Shown here one piece after another: positions 1-20,600 of a stretch of 27,306 nt of DNA. The stretch is from the NCBI RefSeq assembly GCF_000003605.2, contig NW_003114958.1, forward strand, positions 112,051 through 139,356, given 5' to 3'. The first letter of the stretch is position 1; each line of letters starts with the position of its first letter. The DNA comes from Saccoglossus kowalevskii. Taxonomy: Eukaryota > Hemichordata > Enteropneusta > Harrimaniidae. Made by a program: the position numbers and the translations under genes. The notes beneath the pieces were generated by a model that ran no database searches, was not told the DNA's origin, and saw only the letters and a list, made by a program, of their open reading frames with translations.

Positions 1-262
1 CTGGAAAGAAAGTTTTTGGTTGTCCAGATTTGCAGGAATCTGAAAAACGCGTTTCACAACTTGTCTCTTATTTAGTTTTATGCTGCATTCAAGATGGCGG
101 CCCTCATATAGTAAATATCGTATTTATTTTATTATCACGTGTGCGCCAGCTGACTGTGTCACCATCGATCGGACGCGTTGGAACTAATTGCAATTGTTTA
201 CATCGCGTGGGACCCATATATTATTGCTACCGAAATGACACTGCGGAGAAGTCATGACTCAC
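1..262 (-). other. Intron of minus gene, cut by window edge
   Basis: This follows the GTGAGT donor of exon 9. A 75-codon plus-strand open frame crosses it but resembles no protein and is not supported. No further exon of the kinase is seen before the edge. Confidence 0.6.
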
Positions 263-7804
<7,542 letters not shown>

Positions 7805-7814
7805 GGTGCACTAA

Positions 7815-8593
7815 CTAAACAAATTCATTTATTATTAGCCAGACGGATAAACTGAAAGACATACTTGAGGGCAGGTGGACAGGCAGGCACAGTGTCTAAC
7901 CGACAAAATATTAAATATGTAACCATATGTTACGTGCCATGTTTTATAATCCAGTGCCTGGTTTTATCACTTACTAGTAATATCTGATGTGTACATAGAA
8001 TTGGTGTAGACGTGGGGCGTAGACTGGAAATGGAGTCGTGACGTATACGTTGTTCAAATTAAGGCACCTATATAAACATATAGTTTGCTACTAAACCCAC
8101 ATCCCGATTGTGGCGTTCGTGACCGTGGGTAAAGTGTTCCGGGATGTAAATGATACTCGTATTCACTTCAGTAATTACTTATGAGCCCTGGGGGAAATAC
8201 CATTCAAAGTGGCAAACACAAAGAACTGGCTACATCCGTGTTACAGTATATATAGACTGTGTAGGTGAGTCTATGGCTAGCCGTTTAAATGGCATACACC
8301 CACTACAAAGATAATAGCCACGATAAACCGCCATTGTGCGGGGAAGGGGGGTAAATACAAACTAGATTCTAGAATAACAAGGCGTCAGTTAATGATATAC
8401 TCGTTTGGATGTTCCTGATGCAGTAGCAGTGTATCGAGCGTTTTGATTTGAAATTTAAATACAACATTCGTGATGGGTGAATGGTACAGATTACAATTGC
8501 TCTGAGTGTTACCTTCTTTCAAACACCGCATGTGAAATCTTCATTCGACCGCAACAATTATCGTTTTATAAGTTACGCTTTGCCGACACTTAC
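7815..8593 (-). other. Probable 5'-UTR intron of minus gene
   Basis: On the minus strand a perfect CAG|GTAAGT donor sits at 8594/8593. TTTAG acceptor candidates lie just ahead of the start codon (after 7815 or after 7811). This would leave a 5'-UTR piece of a few bases before ATG. The pairing is inferred from splice consensus only. Confidence 0.5.
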
Positions 8594-8700
8594 CTGTTCA
8601 ACTTGACTTCATTGTTATTATGATAAGGCTTTGCATTCATGGAATGAATCGGTGGGTATGTTTTCCTGGGTGTTTGCTGTTACAAGTTTGCTTCCGGGTG
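8594..8700 (-). other. Probable non-coding first exon of minus gene (3' border 8594; 5' border unknown)
   Basis: It ends AGTTGAACAG|GTAAGT. The transcription start is not visible, so the upper bound given is arbitrary. It lies in the 1.1-kb divergent interval between the two start codons. Confidence 0.4.
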
Positions 8701-8939
8701 CGCACAATGCAGGCAAACAATTGATAGGGGCTGCTTTGTATCGAGTCTGCGCACTGACCGGGGCTTCCAGTACGCGGAAGTCACCCGACAAAGGAAGATA
8801 ATTATTTGTACACGACAGTTTGAGTTAGAAAGGTCGACGTTGTGCTGTGCTGTGCTGTGCACGCCCTTAACTTTAATACCACATTGGTGTGTTTTTTTGT
8901 GTTATTTCTTACGTCATGAAAGCAAAACTCTGATGCGCG
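8600..8939. promoter_or_regulatory. Shared divergent promoter region of the two DSTYK-like genes
   Basis: The two start codons point away from each other at 7804 and 8940, and the probable minus first exon ends at 8594. Initiation of both genes therefore probably falls within a few hundred bases here. Visible motifs are a GTGCT/TGTGC pentamer run (about 8840-8860) and TTACGTCA at 8909-8916, one base from the CRE palindrome. No convincing TATA box is seen for either gene. Confidence 0.45.
8916..8933 (+). promoter_or_regulatory. Upstream ORF of five codons ahead of plus-gene start
   Basis: ATG AAA GCA AAA CTC TGA ends seven bases before the main ATG at 8940. Another out-of-frame ATG (8933) overlaps its stop and reads through the start of exon 1. 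The main ATG has G at -3; the 8933 ATG has C at -3. This matters only if the transcript starts upstream of 8916. Confidence 0.4.
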
Positions 8940-9137
8940 ATGTCAAACGAAAAGGTACCTGGATACACCGTGGACGACGTGAAGAAATTAAGCGATCTCA
9001 GACAGGCGAGAAAACTGCTCAAGGAAAACCACATAAGTTTGGAGGGACTGCAGAGTTTGTGGGATTGTAAGGACAGACTTAACCAGTACCTGAAAAAATG
9101 CAACGACCCAGTGTCGAACGACGGGGCGTTCACTCGG
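8940..9137 (+). CDS. Plus gene exon 1: N-terminal module
   Basis: Sixty-six codons from MSNEKVPGYTVDDVKKLSD to NDGAFTR, donor CGG|GTAAGT, phase 0. It is helical and highly charged; the stretch ISLEGLQSLWDCKDRLNQYL pairs with exon 1 of the minus gene. This ATG was chosen because it opens with MSN as the paralog does and keeps the frame into exon 2. Confidence 0.9.
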
Positions 9138-12100
9138 GTAAGTGCTCACGTTGCTGCGATCACAATCGACGATTATATTCTTACAACCACTCAGAAATAA
9201 TATCAAAATGGTTCACCTATATCAGTGGATGGGTGGACGGCAATGGAACGCGGAAGTCGTCGGGGCTGACCATGCGAATAGTACGAGATAAGACAACATG
9301 GGCCGCGCATAGCAGATAAGACACTGCCGTAATCCATATTTTGCATACACAGTCGCTGCCACGCTTGTGTTTAAACCAATATAATATATACATTTACCAA
9401 TAATTACTAATTCCCACGGGCTATTAATTATTAATTCCCACGGGCAAATAATTAATATTTTCCACGGGCGTTGTAAATCATATACTAGTATATATGCATA
9501 TACACAATCTTATTATTATTATTAGTTATATGACTGGGGTTTTGAGGCTGGGTGGTATGTATGCGTTACAGTTCTGACTTCAAATTCGGGAAATAAATAA
9601 CCTGTTCAAGTTTTAATGACCATACGAAAGTGAGTACATGAAATGTTTTTTTTATGCGTGGAGCTGCCAACATAGACCCTGATACAAATTGTATCGGTAA
9701 TAGAAACTGAACGTGCAACGCTCTCAGAAAATAACACTTAGGCTTTGCTTGTTCTAACCATTATTATGAGTATTTCCCATGATATAAATAACAATGCAAA
9801 ACACTCCGAGTCAAGGTCACGTGTCACAATAGCGTATTATCGAGAGTAAGTAGACAACCGAGTCGTCATTTCCTTTGTTCATATTCAACGTTTCATCATA
9901 ACAGCTATCATAACAGAAGCATGGCATAGTAGAACAGGCCGACAGATGCAAACCATTGCTTTTATTTATTTCAACTGCGTTGTCCTACTAACAATGTTGT
10001 AACCAGGTGTAAATTGTCGCCTTTGTATATTATAGTGATTCAAGGAAATATATATGTTTACTCAGGCTTGTCGGCCACGGCATTATACATCCATAAAGTA
10101 AACACGACATCACACCCCTACAAATTGTGGTTGCGTCCATATATGGGAAATCAAGTCAAAGTACGGGAAAAATTACAATTTTTTTTTTATCGAAATAAAT
10201 TACTAATGGGAAACACTCTCAAAATTCTCCTCGCCGTGTCCTCTAGTCAATATATAATGGCTCCCAGCGCGCCCATCCACGAGGTTATGAATTGGGTCTC
10301 CAGTCTAGAGAATTCCAAATAACAACCTTACGCCATTGCCTAATAGAGTTGTTTATGATTGCCACGTATGCATCGTCTTAATTCACCACTGTATCAATGT
10401 CGACCATCTAGCTAGCTGGGGTCAAATATTATCGAACCCCAAATCTTTTGGCAACACTCGTTGCCACGGTATTATGAAGTGATATCAAGACCGCGTCTTA
10501 TAATATTATTCGCAGTATATTTTCGCTCAGCAGTGGAAGGATCACGTGACCTCGACGCGCGTAACAACCATTAACCATCGAGTGTAAGATGATTTATTTA
10601 ATAATAGTAGTAACAAAAACATGTATTGAAAATCATAAGTTTATTCATTCCAGTCACGTCTTCGTCCACTTTTGAATGCAGACTGTCAGGAAAAAGAAGA
10701 GAGAAAAAAACATATTTAAAGACACGTGGCGTTTTATGAATTAAAATGTTATGTCTTGACATGCTATATCCTTGAATAAACAAAACTCAGTGCAGAATGC
10801 TGGTCAGAGTTCGGCTGCGAATTCTGAGCCAACATGAATTTTAAAAATACGCCCGTTTTCGCGGTACCCGAGTTGACTGACACATTGCCAATATATAGTG
10901 CACGTGGTGCCGTTGAATACACCAATCACTTCAGTATAGGTTGCATCCGCGTGTCCATTGTCGTACGAACACTTATGCAATCTTTTGTTGCCGACTGTTT
11001 CCGACATCTACCACGCCATCATCATTATGATTATTTATTGAAAGTAATATATTGTATACACGGAACATTCATTTTCAGTTCCTTGTTGTTATATCATGCA
11101 ATTCCATATTTCCGCTTGTGAAACAAAATACGGAAGCAACTTTTAAAATGATCAGAAATATTTTTGTATACGCGTTTTATCAAATCGGCTATCGTGTTTT
11201 TAAATATATTTTTATGAGCACTGACTGAGAGCTGTTAAGTCATACCGACATCATGCACTCACAAATTCAACGTGATACTGCGGGAATAGTCGTGTAATAA
11301 CCCCTGTACCTTAACACTGTATGCAAATAATGTAGTCGCTGTCGTACACGCGGCAGTTTACTGTGATTTATAGCACAGGATGACCCAATTACCATGTGCG
11401 AAACTATTTATTACTATAACAATGGAGAATAAAACAATAAAACGATTTTGAACCGACAATAAAACACCAGCAAGGCCGTTTAGAGACCCACAATGCGATA
11501 TAACTTTGGCAACAAAATGTTTTTACGTGACCCTGCCGTTTCCTAGCGGCTCAGAATGTGCCCGATTTCGGTTCGAAATTGTAGACATCGTAGAGGGCGC
11601 AGTGAGTTGTAGTCGGAGGTTAACCATGACAGTGCTTGCGATAATAATTTCTTGTGACTATATTTTGTCTTTATTCGATGGTAACTGTTCTGTATTGCGA
11701 CGAAATGTACTTATCTCGCTAATTTGTGGGATTTGTTATCACTTGGGGCTCGCTATAATTAACTCCAGCTTGTCAACTTTTCATACAGGGAGCCGACGTC
11801 CTGCAAGAGATTTTGCAAGAGGACAAAGAAAAACGAAACGAGCTGTTGATGTTATACACAGAGGTACAGAGCTACACGAAGACAATAAACGACAGCAACA
11901 AGGAACATTTGAAGAATAATGTCGAATATTATGAGCAGAAACTAGTAGATTTCGTCTCTCAGCTCCAGAAAAACGATTGCCCAATCTTGGTAGCTGGTAA
12001 ATATATGCATACTAATTTTTCTTGTGGTTCTAGTGTTATTCAAATATATCGCCAGTGATAGTAGGGAAGAACTGAGATTCCTCTACCGTAATTCCAGTGC

Positions 12101-15100
12101 AATCAACATACCAAGTATTTGTTGCCGCTAGTTTCGAAACAGACCAATGTCGTTTTTAAAGCGTCACCTACGCATGCGTCAGGTGGCCATGGCGTGTCAT
12201 TGTTTACAAACAAGCGCCTACCCATGAGCCTTTGCGTCCTTAGCGTGTGTTGTTATCGTCGCTTGGAACTCAATTCCCACGCGTGCGCAGGTGACGATAC
12301 TCCCGCTTTAAGGTAGTGTGCTGCCACTAGCACTTATCGCAAGCCCGAGATTTCCTCGACTTTTACCATATGGCTTTGCTAACAAAATCCTTATGCCAAA
12401 GTATATGGTCGCCAATGAAACACCAATGGAAATGGCGATTGTTTGAACTGTTCACCATTTGTTCCTATGTATTAAAATTTCGCTCAGGCACATGGTTGAA
12501 CAAATTCGCATTTAGTTATAATGATTATTATTATACATCTGTCACCGTAACGCCATAAGTTACAGCGTGCAGTAATTCTGTGGTATTTTACGGGGTATTT
12601 TCATCACACCATATTAGGAAATGCGCATTCCAAATATGGAATAATTATGTGCGTAAGCGTCCTCTACTAATAATAAAAAAATTGGCTGCCATCAGAGTTT
12701 GACCGTAATCCACACAAAGAAGTTCGCTGATTCTGTTCTAAACATTTTGAATTTCGGCAAAAGGAAGGAAAAGATGTATAATGATACTGTTATTACGAGA
12801 ATATCTCAAAGTATGCACTCAGACCTCCGCTGCATGTTTTCAAATTCTTTTTCTCCCTAAATTATTTTGTGCTGAGTAAAAAATCCCAAAAGTCAATGAA
12901 ATTTGTCAAAATCAACAATAAGCTATCACAAATTTGCAACAAAACACAGGATATTTTTTTCTCTGTTACTAGTATTTTATAATTTGAACGACCTTTAATT
13001 ATGCAAATGGTCGTATTTGTCACTTAATCGCACCATACAAATCATCTTGACTACAATAGTACATGCGCCACACTGCAGATATGCAAATTAGTAGAGCGGA
13101 TCTATTTTATTGCTACGGTAACTTGGGGAATGGATATTATCTTTTGCTTAGCATGCTTTCCGGTACCGGGATTTATGCTCATTTGGAAAGGAAGATGATT
13201 TGTGTCAAGGTAGGCACGTGTCTCCTGAGAACACTAAACGGCTTTGCGTCGAAGTGCAGCACATGTAAATTAAGTAAACACCAATATTATAATTATTAAT
13301 TATGACATTGCAGAAATAGTCTCACGTGGCGCACCTTCGAATTCAATGTAAACAGAACTAATGTATTTCACACGCGTTGTATACACCACATATTACCCAT
13401 ATCGATCAGGACGCCGACCGACTGTGGTGGTTTTAAGTAAAGTTACACTCAGGCTGCTTCTGTGTCGACAATTTTTGTTGTTGTGAACTTGAAAAAATAT
13501 ACCCAGATAAATGCGGGGGGGGCTGCAAAGAGAATGTGATTGTTATTTTTTCAGATATAATTTCCGATTGTAAATTACGTTGAAGTCATTATATATACAT
13601 GTATGGCATAAAGGTTATTGAGGGCATAGCACCATTGACAACGAAATGCGTTTCCTTACTTGCATCTTAATGCGTCAGTAAATACAAGATACATGTAAAT
13701 TCCTACATCAATCATGTTGGGGTATTTTAGTCAACAATTAAAATGATTCTGTAATGAGAGCTAAATATAATACAGTTTCCGTCAACAAGTAATACAATAT
13801 ATTATAATTACATTATTTAATTGTTTTTTTTTTAATCCAGATTTTTAATATTTACTACAATAAAAATAAAATGCCAGTAGTGATACCGTATATTGTTCTT
13901 TCCACCATATACGACAACACAATATGAGATGAAGTAAAATATATCTATCATAGTATGAGTTGAAAAACAAAACAAAACAATTATCAAATCATAAAAAACG
14001 TTGTATGGTAAACAATTAGAAATATAATAATTTCAAAATAACAATGAATCGCCCCCCTCCACACGCTTCATGTCAACATTATCACCGTGTCTAGTGTGAA
14101 GGTACAATATATTATGTTTTAAGCTGACCATAAATACTGTTCCGCTCCACCACTTTAGGCGAGACGTCATCTGGGAAAAGCACGTTACTTAACCTCATCT
14201 TAGGCGCCGACATCTTGCCAGTCTCGCTACTTAGCTCAACGTCCGTGATTTGTGAATTGAAATATGGCGACAAGAAGCGAGCAGTCGTGCATAAAGTTGA
14301 TGGGTCAAAGACAGAGGTGAATGACCTCGGGGATGGCGAAGCGGACTGCCTAGAGAAATTATCTGTATATATCCACATGGAGAACGACCGCGAGAAAGGG
14401 TCGCCGTATAACAGAGTTGAAATATTCTGGCCATTTCCATTGCTGCGGGTAAGTGTGTCGTAACGTGGAATATGATGAGTTAAGAGGGCAGGGGGGTAGC
14501 TGGTACAGGTTACAGGAAATAAAAACGGCATTTTACGTTTTTACAGGAAATAAAATGAAAGTTCCATTTACAGTAAGAAAAATAGGGTTTTACGCTTTAT
14601 AGATAACGAAAATTCCTAATTAAAAATTACATTTTTATAATATTTTTAATAATTTGAGTTTAACAATCAAAATTGAAAATTGCGTACGAATTACGATATT
14701 TAATTTGGAAAATGCTTTATACGCTTACGAGAAATGATATCTTTGTACAAAATACGGACGAATAAAATAGCTGATTACATTTTACACCTTGCCCATGTCT
14801 ACGAATTTTCCTGTTTTTTTTTATTTATATAAATTACACTATTACAAAAATAAAAACAATTGATTACAGCTTACGAAAATACCCGTTGCCGGCCCTCGTG
14901 AGTGTGGCAGCCCTATAGTTCTCAGTATAGCGATCCAGTATCCCAGGCTGGAAGAAGGGTGGAGGCGAGGGCAAAGTCTTCAGTTAACGCAGTGTCACTT
15001 CTGGAGAATCGAGAACTTCACATTTATACACCCTTTCACGCAAGAGTAAATTTTCACATGTACATGTATGTGACATTGCGGATGTCACATTCACATTGAT

Positions 15101-17618
15101 TAAATCTCGTAAATTGTCTTTCCTCGCTTGATATTTTTAGATTATTTCTCGCTAATTCGGCTTGTGCATCTTTAAATTTCATGGCATAAGGTTCCAGCAA
15201 TGTTCTACCGGATTCTCATCAGTAAAACCGTGCAATGTCTGCAGCAGTGAATTCTCTGATAATCTATATAAACTAATTTTCCAAACATTAGATGGTAGTT
15301 AGACGTTTTCCCAACAGTGTAGTTGATAAAGCAATCAAAGTACGGCCACGCCATTCTTCATGACGTTGGAATAAATTTACATGTTTAATGAGCAAAATCT
15401 TAACAGCAAGTCCAGAAGAAAGAGAAAGTGGGTAACCAGCAGAACTATAGTTGAGTAACCAGGTCTTGACACCTTCAATCTATCTCGAGTGGCATATATT
15501 TGAGAAATTGTACACATTTCTTCTGCTTTTTTACTACAGGGTGGTTTATTTATAGTGGACAGTCCTGGGATCGGGGAAAATCGAGAGATGACTAAACAAG
15601 TAATGGAGTATCTTCCCAATGCATTTGGGTTCATCTACGTCATCAACAGCGCCAATGCCGGTGGTGTACAGAAAGACAGGGTGAGGCGATGTATTCGTTT
15701 TATTGCTAGTCATTGTTCATTCAAATCGTGTGCTAGATAATGGTGACCGTGTATAGTATATATCCGACGTAAAAAATATTGGCGTGGGGTTGGGGTCGCG
15801 GCTTGTTTTAGAGTTCGGCACTGCATTGCTCAACAATGTACGAAAGCGGGTATTCAGAAATAGAAATAGAAATAGATACCAAAGCATCATTACTTATTAT
15901 TGCGGAATCGCTCAATAATCGTTAAATGTTACATATTTTTTAGACAGACCGTGGCCTATAATCGTCATGGCAATTACGATCAATATATCGGTCTCATAAG
16001 TCTAGCGCCCTCATCCCTGAACGTTAACAGAAAGTTGTTATTCTCCCGTGGCGAAAAAACACTGGCCTCATTCTTAGCTTTAGCAGACAGTGGGAACTCG
16101 CGAAAGCGATAGATTAGGGTTTATTGCGACCAAGTATGCGGAACGACGACTTTCGCACTTTAAAGCGGGAGTCGACACCTGCACATGGGGCAAGACGGCC
16201 ATAGCGTGTCGTTGTTTACTATCAAACGTCTACCCATGAGCTTTTGAGCGTTTCAGCGCCGTGCTCAATTCCCGTGCGTACGCAGGTGTCGACTACTCTG
16301 CTTCAACAGAGCTCGCAGATTACAAAAGTTCCCTTTTCAGCATTTTTATTCTTTACCTCATTTGTATAATTGCAATTTCCTTACTAATAAAAAAAATGTT
16401 CAATTCCAACAGTTGCAAAAACTTCTCCGAAGCGTTGCCGTTTCCAATGACGGAGAACAGCTAAAAACCTTTGACCCAAGATCGGCCATATTTGTGTGCA
16501 ATAAATGGGACCAAGTGAGTACCTTGCTTTGTGTGTGAAATATTTTATAATCATAGCGTCATCCATAAATACTAAATTTTCGAAAAAGAGGCTCATGCTT
16601 TTGAATATTTGTGTGACGTACAGGTGCCGGCTAATGAGGAGGAGTTGGTGAAAAAGGACACGCTGGATAAACTTCGTTCGTGCTGGACAGGTCTTGAAGA
16701 CGAACAGGTTTTCTTTGTGTCAACCCAAAAGGTAGGTCATTAAATGGTAAGAACTGCGCATGCGCTAACAATGTTAGTGCCGTTTCCGTGACGCAGGGAT
16801 ATATATTTTGTCTTACGTGACGAACACTGGCATGGAGGTAGTACGAACATTACGAACATTACGAACATTACGAACATTACGAACATTACGAACATGATTT
16901 CATTAGATAATAGAAATTTTCGAACTTACAGTGACGAACAAACATAGGTACAAATAAGCAAAAATAAGCTTCTCCAACGTAACTGAGATATTGCGAATGG
17001 CGAAAAGCGCGGTTTTAAATGTCTTTGCGTTAGGTTTATGCTTTAGGTTATCATATCGTGTACATACCAATGTCAAAACGCGTTAAATACGATTCAACTT
17101 AAATTTAAGTTTCATTCCTTGAATTAAACTATTTCAATTAATTACATTTAACTAAACTGTAAATAACTTGAAATGCCATCCATATATATTGCATTTATTT
17201 GAATTGAATTAATTGTAATTGAATTAAATTGTAATTACATTGCATTCTTATATAAGATTTAATAAGATTTAAGTTTAATTCCGGTTTCGGTTATGGACAA
17301 CCTATGAGCGCCAATTAACACGCATACCAGTTTGGTGTAATAATATTGTATACTAGTATATCATTAATGACGCTCCCGTCAATGACCATTTGCGTTTTGT
17401 CATTTCACAGGCCGCGACCTCTATCAAAGCAGTAGGATTCCCAAGTAGTGATTTTGATATGTTACTGGATGGCATTCAAAAACTTCTGCCGATCAGCGTA
17501 AAGTATAAATTGCAAATATATTACGAGTAAGTACGTAATTATAAATCATTATATTTCCATTAGATTATTTCATCAAATACTTTAATACAAACTGCCAAAA
17601 TTGTAGTATGTAAGATGA

Positions 17619-17672
<54 letters not shown>

Positions 17673-20600
17673 GAGTCATACTGGCACCGTGATCAAGGTT
17701 AAGCAAGATTCTGAGTGCATTATTGTATGCCACACGAACACGCACGATTAATTTATTATTGAAGCTCGAACGAATTACATTACTACAAGTGTAACAACCA
17801 CGAAGGCCTCAAAAACTGGGCATCTTGTACAAAAATATAGGTCTCAGTTTGCGATAACTAACAACGCTGGAAGTTGAATGAATTTACGTATACAATACAC
17901 TGTATCTAAATTGTCTCGTTGATTGTTGGTTTCTATTTTTATTCAGTTGGCTAGCTTATCTGATGTCCCGGTCAGCTCTGCAGTTGCGTACCAAGTTATA
18001 CAATGCTAGTATGTCCGCCGTGGAAATGGCCGACAGATTTAAATACATTCAGGATAGGCTTGCCAAGTGCACACTAGATACGGAGCGGGTGTTCAGGGAG
18101 ATAGAATCGGACTTAGAAATGCGCAAACGCGAAATTGTTGACTCGTTGCTCCACTATTTGAAAGTGGATTGCAGGGATGCTGTGTCTCACTGGACTGAAG
18201 CCGATGGTCCTGATTTGAAGTCATGGGACGCCTTGCAGAAGCATGTCAGAATGCTGATATTGAGGCGGTTAGAAGGTCTGGTTTACGAATGGGATGGAGA
18301 TAACATGTGGTTTCAGAAGTCTAGGCAGCAGCTTCAGGTCGATTTCAGGAAGAAGTTTGGGCTGCTACAAGACTACCTCTCTGAAGTGGAAGAAGCTATG
18401 TCTGTTGGACGATCATTCGAGCTGAAACCATTTGGTGAACATGACAGTCTTCCAGCCTCGAGTGGAATGTCAAAGTCGACCAAAATCGCTCTCGGTGCCT
18501 CCTCTCCAATTCTTGTTCCCATAGCGGTGGTTGCGAGTGTGTTCCTTGTCCCAGCCGCTGGCATTTACGCCATCCACCGGAAAGTAGGCATGAGGAAGAA
18601 GTTAGAAGATTATCGAAAGAACAAGGTCGAATACCTGAAGGAAATCTCCATTGAGGTACTAGAAGAATTCTGTGAACGTGACAACCTTACAAGCATTGTA
18701 CAGGACCAGTTCGACGACATTGACTTCTGTCTGTTAAAACTGCGCAGTTTGGTGCCCCGTATCATCGCAGCCGATGCCAACCTGATGGAGAGTGTGAAAC
18801 GAGACCGGGCCATGGCAACATTCGAGAAGGACACGTACACTAAATTGTTCCGTATATGCCACAAACTACAGGGCAAGCTGAACCTTTTCCACATCGAAAG
18901 AATACGGGAGTTTGAGTTCGATTTCAACGATCTCCAAGGCTGGAACCCAATGTCGGCCATCGCCAGTGGCAGCTTTGCCGATGTATACCATGCCAGTCTG
19001 CGGAGACGTGATGATGTAGTGCAGATCGCTTTAAAGGTGTTCAGAGAACATGTGACACCAGATACCGTGAATGACTATCTCACGGAAGAAACCGCTCTCA
19101 GGTATGTATTGAATATATGACAATTGGTAGTCAAAACGTGAGGTGTTTACAAGTAAACTTCAATATGACAAGCGTCCAATACAGCAACTTTTGCACAAGT
19201 CGTGCCCATTGGTGATGAAACTTTTCTGTGTTGTAAAAGTGTATATGCAACGTCGTGTTGATCTGTTTTCGTCCGTCATTAAATATTCTGTTGTTGTTTT
19301 TTGATATCTTTTACAACGACATTGCTTTCGACATTAACTTAATGTTTACGTCATTCAATTGTTTCGACGCTAGAGGGCGCGCCAATTGTGAACGATGTAT
19401 TGACGTAACATGTGACTCTGGTAGTGAATATGCTCTTTTTGACATGTGTGTTAGACGGGGACTTATGAATTGACCTCTATCTGTGCGTGCGGAACTGGTC
19501 GAATTGCGGCTATTTTTGTACTGAACAATGATTGAAATCAGGCATTTCGTTTACAAATGGAATTTGTTCAAACTTACATTGGACATCGTGGGACCTATGA
19601 ACACGTCATTTTGTTTTTCAGATCGAATTCAAAATGACCGACTGGCGGCCATTTAGTTTTAAAGAATACAGTTCTAGTGCTATATATCTGGCATTTTTTG
19701 ACTGATTATGACATTATGTTCAAATTTCATATATTCGTTATACATCATGTCATAGATATACAGATGTATTCAAAATGGCCACTGGTCGACCAGTGGCCAT
19801 TTTGTTTTTATTAATGCTGTCCCAAGAATGTCTCTCAATACGGACAAGTACTGGTTTGATGACCAGATATAAGATGACTGAATGCCAACCATTTTAATGT
19901 TAAAAAATCATCATAATCAAGCATCAGCTTCTGGATCCCTACTTTTGACATGTTTATGTTCAAACTATATTACTATAAACAAAACTATATATCTTAAATT
20001 TGATAACTAACGGGGACTGTGCCATGCATGGCTTGTGTTTTCAGGCCCTCGCAGTTACTACCCATCGTGATGTACCAATGGCAATTTATACATATTCTGA
20101 AAGCGTAGATACAGGAGAACACATATTGACATGTTTTGTTACATTGTTAGCTCAGTAAATTTGAATAACCCATTAACAACAGGGATGCAGAATAAATTAA
20201 TTTGCGCATATACATGACGACTTCACAGAAAATATAAAGTATTTAACGGGATTTGTTTTACATTTGTTTTTCAAAGTTAGAGACTGCGACAGAATACAGT
20301 TCCGATTACAGTCACGTTTTTTATTTGACACGCAGTTATACAAAGACATAATTTATTAGTTCATCACCTTGAGCCATAACTGTGGAAACTGCGGCGGCTT
20401 GACTGTGCTGGTGCGTCATACTGCAAGTGAAATATTATCCTCTTTCAATCGGTGAAATATATGTTTCAATACATGATGCGACGACAAGCCCTTTTTATCT
20501 TCTATTTTGTCTCTCATGTTGTTGTTGTTGTTCTTCTTCTTTAGAAAACTGGCAAGCCCTTACGTGGTGGAATTCCATGGTTCTGCCTTCAGCACTAAAC

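Larger units (their letters stand above)
11997..14158 (+). other. Intron 2 of plus gene
   Basis: 2162 nt. It holds one TTAA-flanked MITE copy (12155-12311) and a degenerate dispersed-repeat copy (about 13365-13438). The remainder is AT-rich with no supported gene. Confidence 0.75.

Noticed and set aside
14112-14531. 139-codon minus-strand open frame opposite plus exon 3
   Set aside because: Shadow of the P-loop exon on the other strand; the plus reading has the GTPase motifs and splice sites.
14490-14895. Possible hAT-type MITE with GC-rich ends in plus intron 3
   Set aside because: The ends (GGCAGGGGGG and TTGCCGGCCC) pair poorly and no target duplication is visible; noted only as a possible old repeat.
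18610-18960. Minus-strand open frames opposite plus exon 8
   Set aside because: Antisense shadows of a long real exon; no recognisable family.
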